A DNA stretch of 64,000 nt from Paraburkholderia hiiakae. Lineage in GTDB: Bacteria > Pseudomonadota > Gammaproteobacteria > Burkholderiales > Burkholderiaceae. Below, piece by piece: positions 1-8,779 of the stretch. Under the pieces are notes generated by a model. The model saw only the letters and a program-made list of their open reading frames with translations. It ran no database searches and had not been told where the DNA came from. Each line of letters begins with the position of its first letter. The first letter of the stretch is position 1. A program made the position numbers and the translations under genes. The stretch spans positions 124,001 to 188,000 of the forward strand of contig NZ_CAJHCQ010000007.1 of NCBI RefSeq assembly GCF_904848665.1, read 5' to 3'.

Positions 1-1
1 C

Positions 2-202
2 GGATCGCCCTTTATCACCGACAACGGCAACGAGATCCTCGACGTGAAGGGCCTGAGCATTAGCGATCCGCGCACGCTCGAGGCGCACGTCAACGCATGG
101 CCGGGCGTGGTGACGGTCGGTCTGTTCGCCACGCGCGGCGCGGACTTCTGTCTGCTTGGCGGTGAAACCGGCGTCGAGCGCGTCGAATACCGCAAGGCCT
201 GA
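2..202 (+). CDS. rpiA: Ribose-5-phosphate isomerase A, C-terminal part
   Basis: This is the last 66 residues of a gene that enters from the left edge. RpiA interconverts ribose 5-phosphate and ribulose 5-phosphate in the cytosolic pentose phosphate pathway. The visible part has the family's C-terminal signature: a TDNGNEILD segment, a long helix with a [22 protein letters not shown] strand, and the ending GLFA.RGAD..L.G...GV. The frame stays open to a TGA stop. The N-terminal substrate-binding half lies outside the window. The call rests on this strongly conserved C-terminus. Confidence 0.93.
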   Translation, partial: GSPFITDNGNEILDVKGLSISDPRTLEAHVNAWPGVVTVGLFATRGADFCLLGGETGVERVEYRKA

Positions 203-1016
203 GCGGTCTCGCGCGAGCGGCACGTGCACCGGGCTTCTGCCTGCTTTTTCCTGTGCGTTGCCGCTCTTTTTGCCGGCGGCCCTGCGTGGGCCGCCGAACC
301 GATAATCGCCATTAATCATTAAAAGAGCGCGATTTTCTGGATCTCGTTGTCTGCGCATCTATTTGACATTTCAATTCGCCTTTCAGTCATTTTTGAAAGA
401 AAATCCGCGCATTCAAGGACATCTCTATTCACTACGTTGAGAACCGCACACAAAACGTGCGAATGACGTAGCAATAGTCTGACTGTCTGAGATATAAATT
501 CACCGTCCGGCGACGTTATGCAAACGGTTCGCTAAAAGAGACGTCGAAAAGACCGGGCAGGGGAAGGGCAGCGCGCGAAAATGCGCAGCAGCCCGAGGAT
601 TTCTGTCAGGCGGGGCGTGAGAGTAGGTGGCGCTCGCCGCGCGGTACACGGGGAAATAATGACAACAGCAGGTGTTGGACGATTTGTATCGGACTACTAT
701 TTAACAGGGTCCGCGAAAAGCACAGGATTTTACGGGACATTCCTTTCCGTCTTCCGGATTTTCAATTCTGCATGAGCGCCTGATTTACGCGAGTACGTAA
801 AGCGTAAGGGTGTCCTGCGCGCGATTTTTTAATCTGGTAACTCCGTCTAAACGGTCTTCCCGATATCGGGCTGGTCCGCGGGGATATTCGCGCGCCGTAA
901 ATGCAGTGATTTTATAAACATTGCAATTGAAATCGTGTTAAATGCGCCCGCGCTATCAGGGGGAGTGCGCGCACATTCATCCAACGTTCCCCTGCTTTAT
1001 CAGGAAGACCACAATC
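203..1016. other. Intergenic region after rpiA
   Basis: About 810 bases without a convincing gene. A 9-bp perfect stem (274-282 with 288-296, loop 5) lies shortly after rpiA and could end its transcript, but no T run follows it. The stretch from about 300 to 930 is clearly more AT-rich than the flanking genes and must hold the promoter of the secreted-protein gene downstream. A TTGACA hexamer lies at 363-368, but I see no convincing partner -10. The only 64-codon frame here (581-775) lacks a ribosome site and coding character. Confidence 0.5.
274..296 (+). terminator. Stem-loop downstream of rpiA
   Basis: A perfect 9-bp GC inverted repeat with a 5-base loop, 72 bases after the rpiA stop. It is not followed by a T run, so it may be a transcript-stabilising hairpin rather than an intrinsic terminator. 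Confidence 0.35.
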
Positions 1017-1610
1017 ATGAAGAAGATTCAGGCCATTTCGCTCGCCGCCATGCTCGCTCTCGGTTCGGCTGCCGCATTTGCAGGCGGTGCCGGCGGTGTG
1101 GGCGCGCCGTCGTCCTCCACCACGTCGGCGGTGGGCGCAGCGGGCGTCGGCTTTGGCGCAACGGCACTCACGTCGAACTCGACCTCGTCGGTCAACGGCG
1201 GCTTCACCTCGGCGTTGACGGTGCCGGGCCATATCGACGCCACCGTGTCGCAAGGCAACCAGTCATTCTCGAACGCGAGCCTCACGTTCGGTTCGAGCTA
1301 CACGACGCAAAACGGCAACTCGCAAACCTACGGCCAGACGGCTAACGGCTACGTCGGCCAGACCGGCACGACGACCACGAACCAGAATTCGTCCACGCTC
1401 GGCTTCACGAGCGCCACGCAGTCGGGTTCGCAGAACTTCAATTCGTCGGTGATCAACGCGTCGTTCGACGGTTCGAGCGGCAGCTACGGCGGCTCGGGTT
1501 TCACGTCGAACGCGACCGCGAACGGCACCGGCACGGCCAACGCGGATGGCGGCGTTGGCATCGTCGCAGCGGGCGGCTCGGGTTCGCTCACGGGCGGTAT
1601 GCACTGGTAA
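1017..1610 (+). CDS. Secreted Gly/Ser/Thr/Asn-rich protein of unknown function
   Basis: A 197-residue protein with a clear Sec signal peptide (MKK, hydrophobic core about residues 6-20, AFA cleavage site). The mature part is low-complexity, rich in Gly, Ser, Thr and Asn, without Cys and with almost no charge, and ends in GGMHW. Such composition suits an exported beta-rich or fibre-forming surface protein, but I recognise no family. The ATG at 1017 is preceded by AGGAAG at good spacing; upstream in-frame codons lack this and would spoil the signal peptide. A second exported protein follows 72 bases downstream on the same strand, so the two may share a transcript. Confidence 0.75.
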   Translation: MKKIQAISLAAMLALGSAAAFAGGAGGVGAPSSSTTSAVGAAGVGFGATALTSNSTSSVNGGFTSALTVPGHIDATVSQGNQSFSNASLTFGSSYTTQNGNSQTYGQTANGYVGQTGTTTTNQNSSTLGFTSATQSGSQNFNSSVINASFDGSSGSYGGSGFTSNATANGTGTANADGGVGIVAAGGSGSLTGGMHW

Positions 1611-1682
1611 TCCGAACGGGTCAGCCGTTCACTAGCGCGTCGGAAAGGGGGCGCTGCCCCCGTTCCGTTCACGGAGAGAAGA

Positions 1683-2294
1683 ATGAGCAAGCTGAAACAA
1701 AAAATCGCCGTTGCCGGGGTGTTGCTGTTTGCAGGCGCCGCGTGGGCGCAAACCACGCCGACGATGACGTCGGGGACCACGTCCACGTCGAGCCAGACGA
1801 GCACCGTTTCCAATACCGTCGTGCTGCCGAGCGGCGGCGCGTCGGACGTGACGTATCACGGCTCTTACGATGTGCGCACGACGCCCACGGTCTATGCACC
1901 TGCCTTGACGGCCTCGGTGACCGAGACCTGCTGGGGCAGTATTTCCGCTGCGGTATCGGTGGTGGGCGTGGGCGCGACGGCCGCGGGCACCATCAAGGAT
2001 ATGGACTGCAACAAGCGCCTGAATGCAGCTGTGGCATGGCGCATGGACCGCAAGGACATTGCGTTCAACATCATGTGTCAGGAAGACGACTTCCGCGAAG
2101 CTGCGGCGCTGACCGATCATCCCTGCGGCGACAATCGCAAGGTCGCGAAGAACGATGGCGCGCCCGTGCAATTGCGTAACGCCGACACGAGCCCGGATCC
2201 GAAGGTTCAGGAGCCGACCGACCCGTTCGTGCGCGAACGCGAGCACCTGCCTGCGTTGCCGCTTGCGCAGGCGCTCGTGCCTTCGGCCCGTTGA
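1683..2294 (+). CDS. Secreted protein of unknown function
   Basis: A 203-residue exported protein. The signal peptide covers about residues 1-22 (KLKQK, hydrophobic core, AWA-Q cleavage). After a Thr/Ser-rich segment (23-60) comes a more ordinary domain with four Cys residues, a small hydrophobic Gly/Ala patch (SVVGVGATAAG) and an acidic C-terminus with Pro. The hydrophobic patch is too short to be a safe membrane anchor. GGAGAG precedes the ATG. Its position behind another exported protein suggests the pair acts together outside the inner membrane. I do not recognise the family. Confidence 0.75.
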   Translation: MSKLKQKIAVAGVLLFAGAAWAQTTPTMTSGTTSTSSQTSTVSNTVVLPSGGASDVTYHGSYDVRTTPTVYAPALTASVTETCWGSISAAVSVVGVGATAAGTIKDMDCNKRLNAAVAWRMDRKDIAFNIMCQEDDFREAAALTDHPCGDNRKVAKNDGAPVQLRNADTSPDPKVQEPTDPFVREREHLPALPLAQALVPSAR

Positions 2295-2430
2295 ATCCCG
2301 CAAGGCTGAAGAGAAGAGGGCGCGCTCCTGTTCTCTCCAGCTCAAGCGGCAAGACGCAATTGCTTCGGCATCCTGTTTGTTCTTGTTGCCTCCGAACTTG
2401 CGTGAACGATTCCACGAAGGCGCAGGGAGA

Positions 2431-2470
2431 ACGAACAAGCGCGAACAAGCGCGAACAGGCGCGCAAAAGC
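2431..2470. repeat. Four 10-bp direct repeats (GCGAACAAGC family)
   Basis: Four contiguous 10-base units: acgaacaagc, gcgaacaagc, gcgaacaggc, gcgcaaaagc. They lie about 80 bases beyond the 3' end of the Crp/Fnr gene. The reverse complement of the unit (GCTTGTTCGC) matches units of the longer array on the other side of that gene. Confidence 0.7.
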
Positions 2471-2552
2471 GTGCCGCTACGGGCACGCTCTGTTCGGGGA
2501 CGACTTGAAAACGAGCTCGCGGCGCGAAACGCAAGCGCACGCGACTATGTGC

Positions 2553-3287
2553 TCACTCGACCGTTTCCGGCTGGTGCAGACGTGGCAGCAGCCGGTCGAA
2601 TTCGCGGCGCACGAGCCCGTAGCACTCGCAGGCGCGGGCTTCGAGACCTTCGCGATCGAGCACACGAATGTGGCCGCGGCTGTGATGGATCAGGCCTTCG
2701 TCGTGCAGCTTGCCTGCCGCTTCGGTAATGCCTTCGCGGCGCACGCCGAGCATGTCGGCGATCAACTGCTGCGTGACATTGAGGTCGTTGGAAGCCACGC
2801 GGTCCACTTCGATCAGAAGCCAGCGGCACAGCTGCTTGTTGAGCGAATGGTGACGATTGCACGCGGCGGTCTGTGCGACCTGCGTGAGCAGCGCGTGCAT
2901 ATAGAGCAGCATGAGGCGGCGCAGGAAGTCCGAGCGCGCAAACTGTTGTTTGAGGGCTTGCGCGCTCATGCGATAAGCGAAGCCCGCGCATTGCACCTGT
3001 ACGCGGTTCGGCATCGTTTCGCCGCCGGTGAGCACGGGCACGCCCGTCATGCCTTCGCGGCCGACCGCCGCGATTTCGACCGAGCTGCCGTCCTCCATCG
3101 TCGAAAGCAGCGAGACGATCGCCGTCGTCGGAAAGTACACGTGATGAATGCGCTGGCCAGAGTCGCAGATCAACTGTTCGGTGCGCAGATGAACGAGTTC
3201 GAGATGCGGGGCGAGAGCCTGCCATTCATGCGACGGGAGGGCGCCCAGCAAATGGTTGCCGTGAAGATCGGATTGAAGGGTTAACAT
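2553..3287 (-). CDS. Crp/Fnr-family transcriptional regulator
   Basis: A 244-residue regulator: N-terminal cyclic-nucleotide-binding-type beta roll (about 15-130, with the G.RI..VYFP and SSVEIAAVGREGM.G elements), a long dimerisation helix (about 130-155) and a C-terminal winged helix (about 165-225, with TQQLIADMLGVRREGITEA as recognition region). It has no Fnr-type N-terminal Cys cluster, so it is not an oxygen-sensing FNR; the ligand cannot be read from the sequence. The ATG at 3287 has a GAGGA site upstream. The frame is open about 98 codons further upstream, but that stretch is a repeat-rich, Arg/Gln-rich leader without a domain. The gene stands alone between arrays of a 10-bp repeat. 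Confidence 0.88.
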   Translation of the reverse strand: MLTLQSDLHGNHLLGALPSHEWQALAPHLELVHLRTEQLICDSGQRIHHVYFPTTAIVSLLSTMEDGSSVEIAAVGREGMTGVPVLTGGETMPNRVQVQCAGFAYRMSAQALKQQFARSDFLRRLMLLYMHALLTQVAQTAACNRHHSLNKQLCRWLLIEVDRVASNDLNVTQQLIADMLGVRREGITEAAGKLHDEGLIHHSRGHIRVLDREGLEARACECYGLVRREFDRLLPRLHQPETVE

Positions 3288-4104
3288 GACTGGTCCTCGT
3301 GCGAAGCGGCGCGAGCCGCCTCCTGTTTTTTGATTCCGTTCGCCGAACTCGTTGTTGTTTGCCGTTTCCCGTGCGGCTTCTGTGTTCGTCGTGCCGGCCC
3401 CATAGTCCCGCTTGTTCGTGCTCTTTCCTGCTGGTTCCTGCTTGTGCCTGCAGTGTCCCGCTCGGTTCTGCCTGGTCCCGCTCGCTTGCGCTTGTTTGCG
3501 CGGTATCGTTCGTCCGCGTCTGCGCTCGTGTGGCAATCTCTCTTTAGCAGGGTGTGTGCCAGTTGGTGCGAAATCACGCATTCAAGCGGCTGAGCGAGAG
3601 TCGGCCATGCGGCAGCGCGGCGAAACGCCGCATTTTTGTTTCAGTTTTGTACGGCGACTTTGCGGGCCGCCGCGCCGCGTATCCCCCTTTTTCAAGCTGC
3701 AAGCCGATGATTCGATTGAATTATTTCCCTCGCTGACGGGGTGATTCAGAAATGGCTCCTGGTTGAAACATGCATCCAGGGGCGACGCGGGCTGCGGTCC
3801 AAAAAACAAGCGTTTTTGATTCAGTTCTGTTGCAACGCAGACGTAGCCGGCGAAAAAGCGCTCGGCGCCGAAACGTCGCGCGTGAAGGGCTTTGCCGCGC
3901 AGTCGCCCGGGCGCATGCGATCAGTGTGGGTATGCGTACAGATTGGCATGCCGAGGTTTGTTCCAATGAGGTCCGGAAAAGGTCTCAAGGATTCGTGAGG
4001 CTTGAGAGGTCCGGGAGGCGCGTGACGCTTCGGGCGAGCCCGCCGGCAGGCAGGCGCGGCGTTCGTCAACGTGACCCGACGTATTTCAACGGGGAGCTCA
4101 CTGC
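3288..4104. other. Intergenic region between Crp/Fnr gene and manC
   Basis: More than 800 bases without a supportable gene. It holds the divergent control regions of the Crp/Fnr gene (left) and manC (right). The left part contains a 10-bp-period repeat array (3401-3510). The frames here have poor codon character and no ribosome sites. Such a long leader before manC suggests complex regulation of mannosylated polysaccharide synthesis, but I find no clear -35/-10 or sigma-54 site. Confidence 0.5.
3401..3510. repeat. Degenerate tandem repeat, about 11 units of 10 bp
   Basis: Eleven consecutive 10-base blocks with a loose consensus CTtGtTCCtG; examples are cttgttcgtg, ctggttcctg, cttgtgcctg, cctggtcccg and cttgtttgcg. 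The period is one DNA helical turn and not a codon multiple, so this is a DNA- or RNA-level feature. It lies 115-220 bases upstream of the Crp/Fnr start codon. Reverse-complement units of the same family lie just past that gene's 3' end. Confidence 0.65.
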
Positions 4105-5664
4105 ATGAACCAGCTCGTGACGCCAGCCGGCTTGATCGCCGCAGCCAATGAACCCGAAGTCGCGCTCATCGTTCAGCCTGTGGTGCTGGCCGGGGGCTCG
4201 GGCACGCGGCTTTGGCCGCTTTCGCGCGAGCATTGTCCGAAGCAGCTGATCGATCTGCTCGACGGCGAGTCGCTGCTCGAAGCCACCATCCGGCGGCTCG
4301 ACGGCGTGTATGCCCAGGCGGGCGCGGCAGTCCGCAAGGCCGCGCCTGTTGTCGTGAGCAGCGAGGAACTGAGGCTCATGACCGTCGACCGGCTCTGCCG
4401 CAGCGGCATGTCCGCGCGCGTCGTGCTCGAACCGGTCGCGCGCAACACGGCCCCGGCTCTCACGGTGGCGGCGCTGGCGGCGCGTGCCGGGCACGAGGCG
4501 GTATCGGCCCGCGACGGCGCCGGTGTCGTATGCGACAGCGATCCGGTGCTCATCGCCATGCCGGCCGACCACCTGATCGCCGATCGCGCGGCGTTTGCCG
4601 CCGCGCTCGAAGAAGCGGTGGGCTACGCGGCGCGCGGCGCGGTCGTCACGCTGGGCGTGCCGCCGCAGCGCGCGGAAACCGGTTACGGGTACATCGGCGC
4701 GGGGGCGGCGCTCGGCGCCAGCGGCGCGCGGGTGATCGAGCGTTTCGTGGAAAAGCCGGGCGCCGAACTCGCGGCGAGTTATGTGGCCTCCGGCGACTAC
4801 CTCTGGAATAGCGGCATTTTCGTGGTCCGCGCATCGGTTTGGCTCGCCGCGATCGCGCATTGCCGGCCGGCCATCGCGGCGCAATGCGCGGCGGCGTTCG
4901 AGGCGGCCGTGGTCGACGCCGACGGCACTGTGCATCTGGATGCCGCGGCGCTCGCAGTGTGCCCGTCCGATTCGATCGACTACGCGGTGATGGAGTCGCT
5001 GGGCGCCAACGCGCGGCTCGCGGGCGTGGTCGTACCGCTCGTGGCTGGCTGGTCCGACGTGGGCGCGTGGGACGCGGTGTGGCAAGTGTCGAACAAGGAC
5101 GCGAACGGCAACGTGGCGCGCGGGCGCGTCATGTTCGAAGACGTGACCGACACGTTCGCGCACTCGGACGGACGGCTCGTTGCCTGCGTGGGCGTGCACG
5201 GCGTGGTAGTGGTCGAAACGGCCGACGCGGTCCTCGTCGCGGCGAGGGATCGCGTGCAGGACGTGAAGGCGATCGTCGGCAAGCTCAGGCAGGAGCGCAG
5301 CGCGGTCGCGCAGCATCACCGGCGCGTGGAGCGGCCGTGGGGCTGCTACGACTCGCTCGATCAGGGCGAACGCTTCCAGGTCAAGCGCATCGTCGTGAAG
5401 CCGGGCGGGCGGCTGTCGCTGCAGATGCATCATCACCGCGCGGAGCACTGGACCGTGGTGCGCGGCACGGCGCGTGTCACGCGCGGCGAGGAGGTTTTCC
5501 TGCTTTCGGAAAACGAATCGACCTACATTCCGCTAGGTGTGAAGCACCGGCTGGAGAATCCGGGCAAGACGCCGCTCGAGATCATCGAGGTGCAGTCGGG
5601 CGGCTATCTGGGCGAGGACGACATCGTGCGCTTCGACGATGAGTACGGGCGGATACAACGTTGA
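4105..5664 (+). CDS. manC: Mannose-1-phosphate guanylyltransferase / mannose-6-phosphate isomerase
   Basis: A 519-residue bifunctional enzyme of the ManC/AlgA/CpsB type. It makes GDP-mannose from mannose 1-phosphate and GTP and isomerises fructose 6-phosphate to mannose 6-phosphate, feeding exopolysaccharide or LPS synthesis. The nucleotidyltransferase signature VVLAGGSGTRLWPLSRE is at about 26-42, the FVEKP sugar-phosphate motif near 213, and a C-terminal type II cupin isomerase domain fills about 410-519 with a His-rich metal motif (HHHRAEHW near 442). The N-terminus is about 20 residues longer than usual. GGGGAG precedes the ATG. No other polysaccharide gene adjoins it, so it may serve a cluster elsewhere. 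Confidence 0.95.
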   Translation: MNQLVTPAGLIAAANEPEVALIVQPVVLAGGSGTRLWPLSREHCPKQLIDLLDGESLLEATIRRLDGVYAQAGAAVRKAAPVVVSSEELRLMTVDRLCRSGMSARVVLEPVARNTAPALTVAALAARAGHEAVSARDGAGVVCDSDPVLIAMPADHLIADRAAFAAALEEAVGYAARGAVVTLGVPPQRAETGYGYIGAGAALGASGARVIERFVEKPGAELAASYVASGDYLWNSGIFVVRASVWLAAIAHCRPAIAAQCAAAFEAAVVDADGTVHLDAAALAVCPSDSIDYAVMESLGANARLAGVVVPLVAGWSDVGAWDAVWQVSNKDANGNVARGRVMFEDVTDTFAHSDGRLVACVGVHGVVVVETADAVLVAARDRVQDVKAIVGKLRQERSAVAQHHRRVERPWGCYDSLDQGERFQVKRIVVKPGGRLSLQMHHHRAEHWTVVRGTARVTRGEEVFLLSENESTYIPLGVKHRLENPGKTPLEIIEVQSGGYLGEDDIVRFDDEYGRIQR

Positions 5665-6048
5665 ATGAGCGCAACGTTGAAAAGCACGACGTCGGGCCGC
5701 GCGCGAAAAGCGTACACAGAAGAAACATGCACGCCGGCATCCCTGCATATGCACAGCCAGGGACTGCCTATTGATGCAACGCGGATTTAAGGCGAATTGA
5801 AGGCGTGTCGATTGAAGTAAGTGGGCGGTCCATACGATCGCCTTACAAAAACAGCAGCGCAAGGGCCGACGTAACACGCGTAGATACGAACAATACGCAT
5901 TGTGCGCAAGCATCATGTCAGGAGATATCCTGGCTGGCGAATTATGCGAAGCGCATGGCAACGTAACACCTAAGTTCGACGACGCACGAGGGCCCGCGCA
6001 GTATCCGGCAAACATGGGCGATAACGCCCACATCGGGGGGGTAGGGTC
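5665..6048. other. Intergenic region after manC
   Basis: 384 bases, AT-richer than the flanks, with no supported gene. It must carry the promoter of the GntR gene; a G-rich ribosome site lies directly before that ATG. I see no clear terminator for manC. Confidence 0.4.
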
Positions 6049-6768
6049 ATGGAACTGGGGAACAAGGAACGATCGCTCGTCAGCAAGGTGATGGACGGGC
6101 TGATTGCAGGCATCGTCGAGGAGCGCTATGGCGCAGTGCTGCCTCCGCAGGACATCCTCTCAAAGGAGTTCGACGTGAGCCGCACGGTGATGCGCGAAGC
6201 GCTCTCCATGCTGCTCGCGCGCCACATGCTCGACGTGCGGCCGAAAATAGGCACGCGCATCCGGCCCATGCGCGACTGGCGCATGATCGACGAGGACGTC
6301 GTGAACTGGCGTTTCCGGTCGAAACCGGACAAGACGTTTTTGCGCGACGTGATCGAATTTCGCGGCCTGATCGAACCGGCGGCGTGCGCGCTCGCGGCCA
6401 CGCGTGCCAGCGCGGCGGAGATTGCCGGCATTCGCGAGGCGTTCGAAGTGCTGAGCCAGACGAGCACCGACGATCCGAATTTCCAGACTGCCGACGCGCT
6501 TTTGCACACGCGCATCCTCGCGGCGAGCGGGAATCAGTTTTATCAGCAGATGGCGGCGATCATTCGCGGCGCACTTTCGCTCGTGAATCCGATTCTCAGC
6601 ACGCGTGACGGGGGCTGGAACAATGTCGTGGCGGCGCATGGGCGCATCGTCGAAGCGATCGAGCGGCGTGCGCCGAAAGAGGCCGAAGCGGCCGCGCTTG
6701 CGATGATCGAATACACCGCCGACGAACTTACTCGCGCGCTCGCGCCCGAGGCGTTGGAGCAGCGCTAA
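6049..6768 (+). CDS. GntR-family regulator, FadR subfamily
   Basis: A 239-residue DNA-binding regulator: N-terminal GntR winged helix (about 10-75, with the LPPQDILSKEFDVSRTVMREALSML-type core) and a C-terminal all-helical FCD domain (about 95-220). FCD domains bind small organic acids through metal-coordinating His/Asp residues; candidates are D/H in ADALLHTRI and H in VVAAHGRIVEAI. The MIDEDVVNW linker resembles regulators of sugar-acid catabolism such as DgoR. A strong GGGGGGGTAGG ribosome site precedes the ATG. The next gene on the strand, a sugar-type oxidoreductase, is a plausible target. Confidence 0.88.
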   Translation: MELGNKERSLVSKVMDGLIAGIVEERYGAVLPPQDILSKEFDVSRTVMREALSMLLARHMLDVRPKIGTRIRPMRDWRMIDEDVVNWRFRSKPDKTFLRDVIEFRGLIEPAACALAATRASAAEIAGIREAFEVLSQTSTDDPNFQTADALLHTRILAASGNQFYQQMAAIIRGALSLVNPILSTRDGGWNNVVAAHGRIVEAIERRAPKEAEAAALAMIEYTADELTRALAPEALEQR

Positions 6769-6947
6769 GGCCGTTTGCAGCGCCGATTCGCTCACATCAG
6801 TCCGCCTGGCTGCGCGCGGATTGATGCGAGCGCATTGCGGCGCGCTGCGCGGGCCGGTATCGTGCGTGTCTTTGGGTGCGCCGCGCGTGGCATACGTTAT
6901 GCACACCGTGCGGCGGCCCTCGACCTCACAGCCGGAGCACGCAGCAC

Positions 6948-7925
6948 ATGAGCGAAACACAAACGATACGTTGGGGCATCGTCGGCGCGGGCCGCATTGC
7001 GCACCGCTTCGCGCAGGGCGTCGCGCACGTCGCGCATGCACGCGTCGAAGCGGTCTGGTCGCGGCGCGCGACGACTGCCCAGGCGCTTGCCGCCACCTGC
7101 GGCGCGAAGGCGTGCGAGAGCGTGGATGCGCTCTTCGCGAGCGGCATCGACGCCGTCTATATCGCCACGATCCAGGACAGTCACGCCCATTACGCGATTG
7201 CCGCGCTCGAAGCCGGACTGCCCGTGCTGTGCGAAAAACCCGCCACCGTGAACGGCGCGCAGCTCGAACGCGTGCTCGAAGCGGCGCGCCGCGCGCAGCG
7301 CCTCTTCATGGAGGCGATGAAGCCGCCGTTCTATCCCCTCTATCGAAAGTTGCGAGCGCAACTAGACGCCGATCCCATCGGTCCAGTCGGGCTCGTGCGC
7401 GCGGGCTGTTCAGTCGCCAGTGTGCCCGCCGACCATCCTTCGCTTTCGTTCGAGCAAGCGGGTGGGGCGCTGCTCGACATCGGCGTGTACGAGATGTTTC
7501 TCGCCGTCGACTGGCTCGGCGCGCCGCGTGAGGTGCAGACTGTCGGGCGCCTCGGCTCGACGGGTGTGGACACCTTCGCGAGCCTCAACTGCCAGCATGA
7601 GCACGGCATTGCGCAGCTGTTCTGCGGGCTCGATCTGCACGGCTATGGCGACGCGCTGCTGGCGGGGCCGCTCGGCAACGTGACGATCCACGCGAACTGG
7701 TGGAATCCGGCGCGTGCGACGGTGCGTTATGTGGATGGCCGCGTCGTTGAACTCGACGAGCCGTTCGAGGGCGGCGGCCTCAACTACGAGACCGCGCACT
7801 TCTGCGAATTGCTGCGCGCGGGCGCGCTCGAAAGCCCGGTGATGACGCACGACACCTCGCGCCGCATGCTCGCCATGGCCGACGCCGCGCGCGCGGCGCT
7901 CGGACTGCGTTTTCCCTGCGAATGA
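6948..7925 (+). CDS. Gfo/Idh/MocA-family NAD(P)-dependent oxidoreductase
   Basis: A 325-residue cytosolic dehydrogenase. The N-terminal Rossmann fold shows GIVGAGRIA (residues 9-17) and the family motif CEKPA near residue 93, whose Lys is catalytic. The C-terminal alpha/beta domain has the usual DIGVYE segment (the D.G.Y motif). Substrates of this family are sugars, inositols or dihydrodiols; the exact one cannot be told. The ATG at 6948 is preferred over earlier in-frame codons because the fold begins directly after it. It lies 180 bases after the GntR regulator. Confidence 0.9.
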   Translation: MSETQTIRWGIVGAGRIAHRFAQGVAHVAHARVEAVWSRRATTAQALAATCGAKACESVDALFASGIDAVYIATIQDSHAHYAIAALEAGLPVLCEKPATVNGAQLERVLEAARRAQRLFMEAMKPPFYPLYRKLRAQLDADPIGPVGLVRAGCSVASVPADHPSLSFEQAGGALLDIGVYEMFLAVDWLGAPREVQTVGRLGSTGVDTFASLNCQHEHGIAQLFCGLDLHGYGDALLAGPLGNVTIHANWWNPARATVRYVDGRVVELDEPFEGGGLNYETAHFCELLRAGALESPVMTHDTSRRMLAMADAARAALGLRFPCE

Positions 7926-7944
7926 AGCATCAGGAAGCCGCCTG

Positions 7945-7974
7945 AAAACAAAACGGCCCGCATGTGCGGGCCGT
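7945..7974 (-). terminator. Rho-independent terminator of the amino-acid permease gene
   Basis: A perfect 10-bp inverted repeat (7953-7962 with 7965-7974). On the minus strand the stem is followed by a TTTTGTTTT run. It ends the transcript of the permease gene 35 bases upstream. Confidence 0.85.
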
Positions 7975-8008
7975 GTATGAAAACGCGCGTGAGGTCAGGG
8001 ACGCAAAG

Positions 8009-8668
8009 TCAGTGACGCGAAGGCAGCGCGAGCCTTTTTTCGTACCAGTGCTGTACCCATTCGAGGACCTGGCAGAGCACCCAGTAAATGGCGGCCGCCG
8101 CCAGATAGAGCGGCAGCGGCTGATACGTCGAGGCGATGATTTCCTGCGCACTGCGCAGCAGCTCCGTCACGGTGATGACCGAAACGAGCGACGTGTCCTT
8201 GATCAGACTGATGAGGCTGTTCGAGAGACTCGGCACGGCGATGCGCAACGCTTGCGGCGCGATCACGTAGCGCAGCGTCTGGGTGCGCGAGAGGCCGAGG
8301 CTATAAGCCGCGAGCCACTGTCCGCTATGAATGCCGAGAATCGCGCCACGCATGCTCTCCGAGAGATATGCCGCCACGTTCGCGGAAAGCGCGATCACGC
8401 CCGCAGGCGTCGGGTCGAGCGAAATGCCGATGCTCGGCAATCCGTAGTAAATGACGAAGATCTGCACGAGCAGCGGTGTGCCGCGCATCAGGCTCACATA
8501 CACGCGCGCGATGAACACAAGCGCGCGGTTCGAGCTGATGCCCATGAGCGCGAGCACGGCGCCGCCGATGAGCCCGAAGATCATCGAAAACACGGCGAAC
8601 TTGACCGTCAGCACCGCGCCCTGTGCGAGCACCGGCAGCGACTGGATGATGAGCGTATAGATGGGCAT
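8009..8668 (-). CDS. Polar amino-acid ABC transporter permease
   Basis: A 219-residue inner-membrane permease of the His/Glu/Gln/Arg/opine class, with about five transmembrane helices. The EAA loop that contacts the ATPase is clear near residues 120-145 (S.SMRGAILGI.SGQW.AA..LGLS.....R..I.PQA.R), as in the cystine permease YecS/TcyL. The start at ATG 8668 gives the usual N-terminus MPIYTLIIQSLP; the frame extends 16 codons upstream into the intergenic hairpin, which I reject. It lies downstream of the binding protein gene, and a terminator follows. No ATP-binding subunit gene adjoins it. Confidence 0.9.
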   Translation of the reverse strand: MPIYTLIIQSLPVLAQGAVLTVKFAVFSMIFGLIGGAVLALMGISSNRALVFIARVYVSLMRGTPLLVQIFVIYYGLPSIGISLDPTPAGVIALSANVAAYLSESMRGAILGIHSGQWLAAYSLGLSRTQTLRYVIAPQALRIAVPSLSNSLISLIKDTSLVSVITVTELLRSAQEIIASTYQPLPLYLAAAAIYWVLCQVLEWVQHWYEKRLALPSRH

Positions 8669-8718
8669 GGGCGTAGGTAACGAGGTGGAGTGGCGCGTTT
8701 TGCAATGGACGCACATGT

Positions 8719-8752
8719 GCGAAGGGCGGCATCGTGCGATGCCGCCCTTCGC
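8719..8752 (-). promoter_or_regulatory. 16-bp perfect hairpin between binding-protein and permease genes
   Basis: A perfect inverted repeat with 16-bp arms and only 2 bases between them. It lies in the short gap between the two transporter genes and has no T run. Such hairpins commonly protect the upstream message or partly stop transcription, so that binding protein is made in excess over permease. Confidence 0.75.
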
Positions 8753-8779
8753 GTCAACCGGACTGAGCGTCCCTCAGGA

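Noticed and set aside
581..775. 64-codon plus-strand frame in the region after rpiA
   Set aside because: No ribosome site, mixed composition and no domain; it lies in AT-rich control DNA.
2505..3284. 259-codon plus-strand frame over the Crp/Fnr gene
   Set aside because: A shadow: the minus-strand frame has a complete Crp/Fnr domain order and ribosome site.
3288..3581. Upstream extension of the Crp/Fnr protein
   Set aside because: The open frame covers the 10-bp repeat array and is Arg/Gln/Thr filler; the ATG at 3287 has a good ribosome site.
4066..5448. 460-codon minus-strand frame opposite manC
   Set aside because: A shadow of the high-GC manC gene; His/Arg-rich product without motifs.
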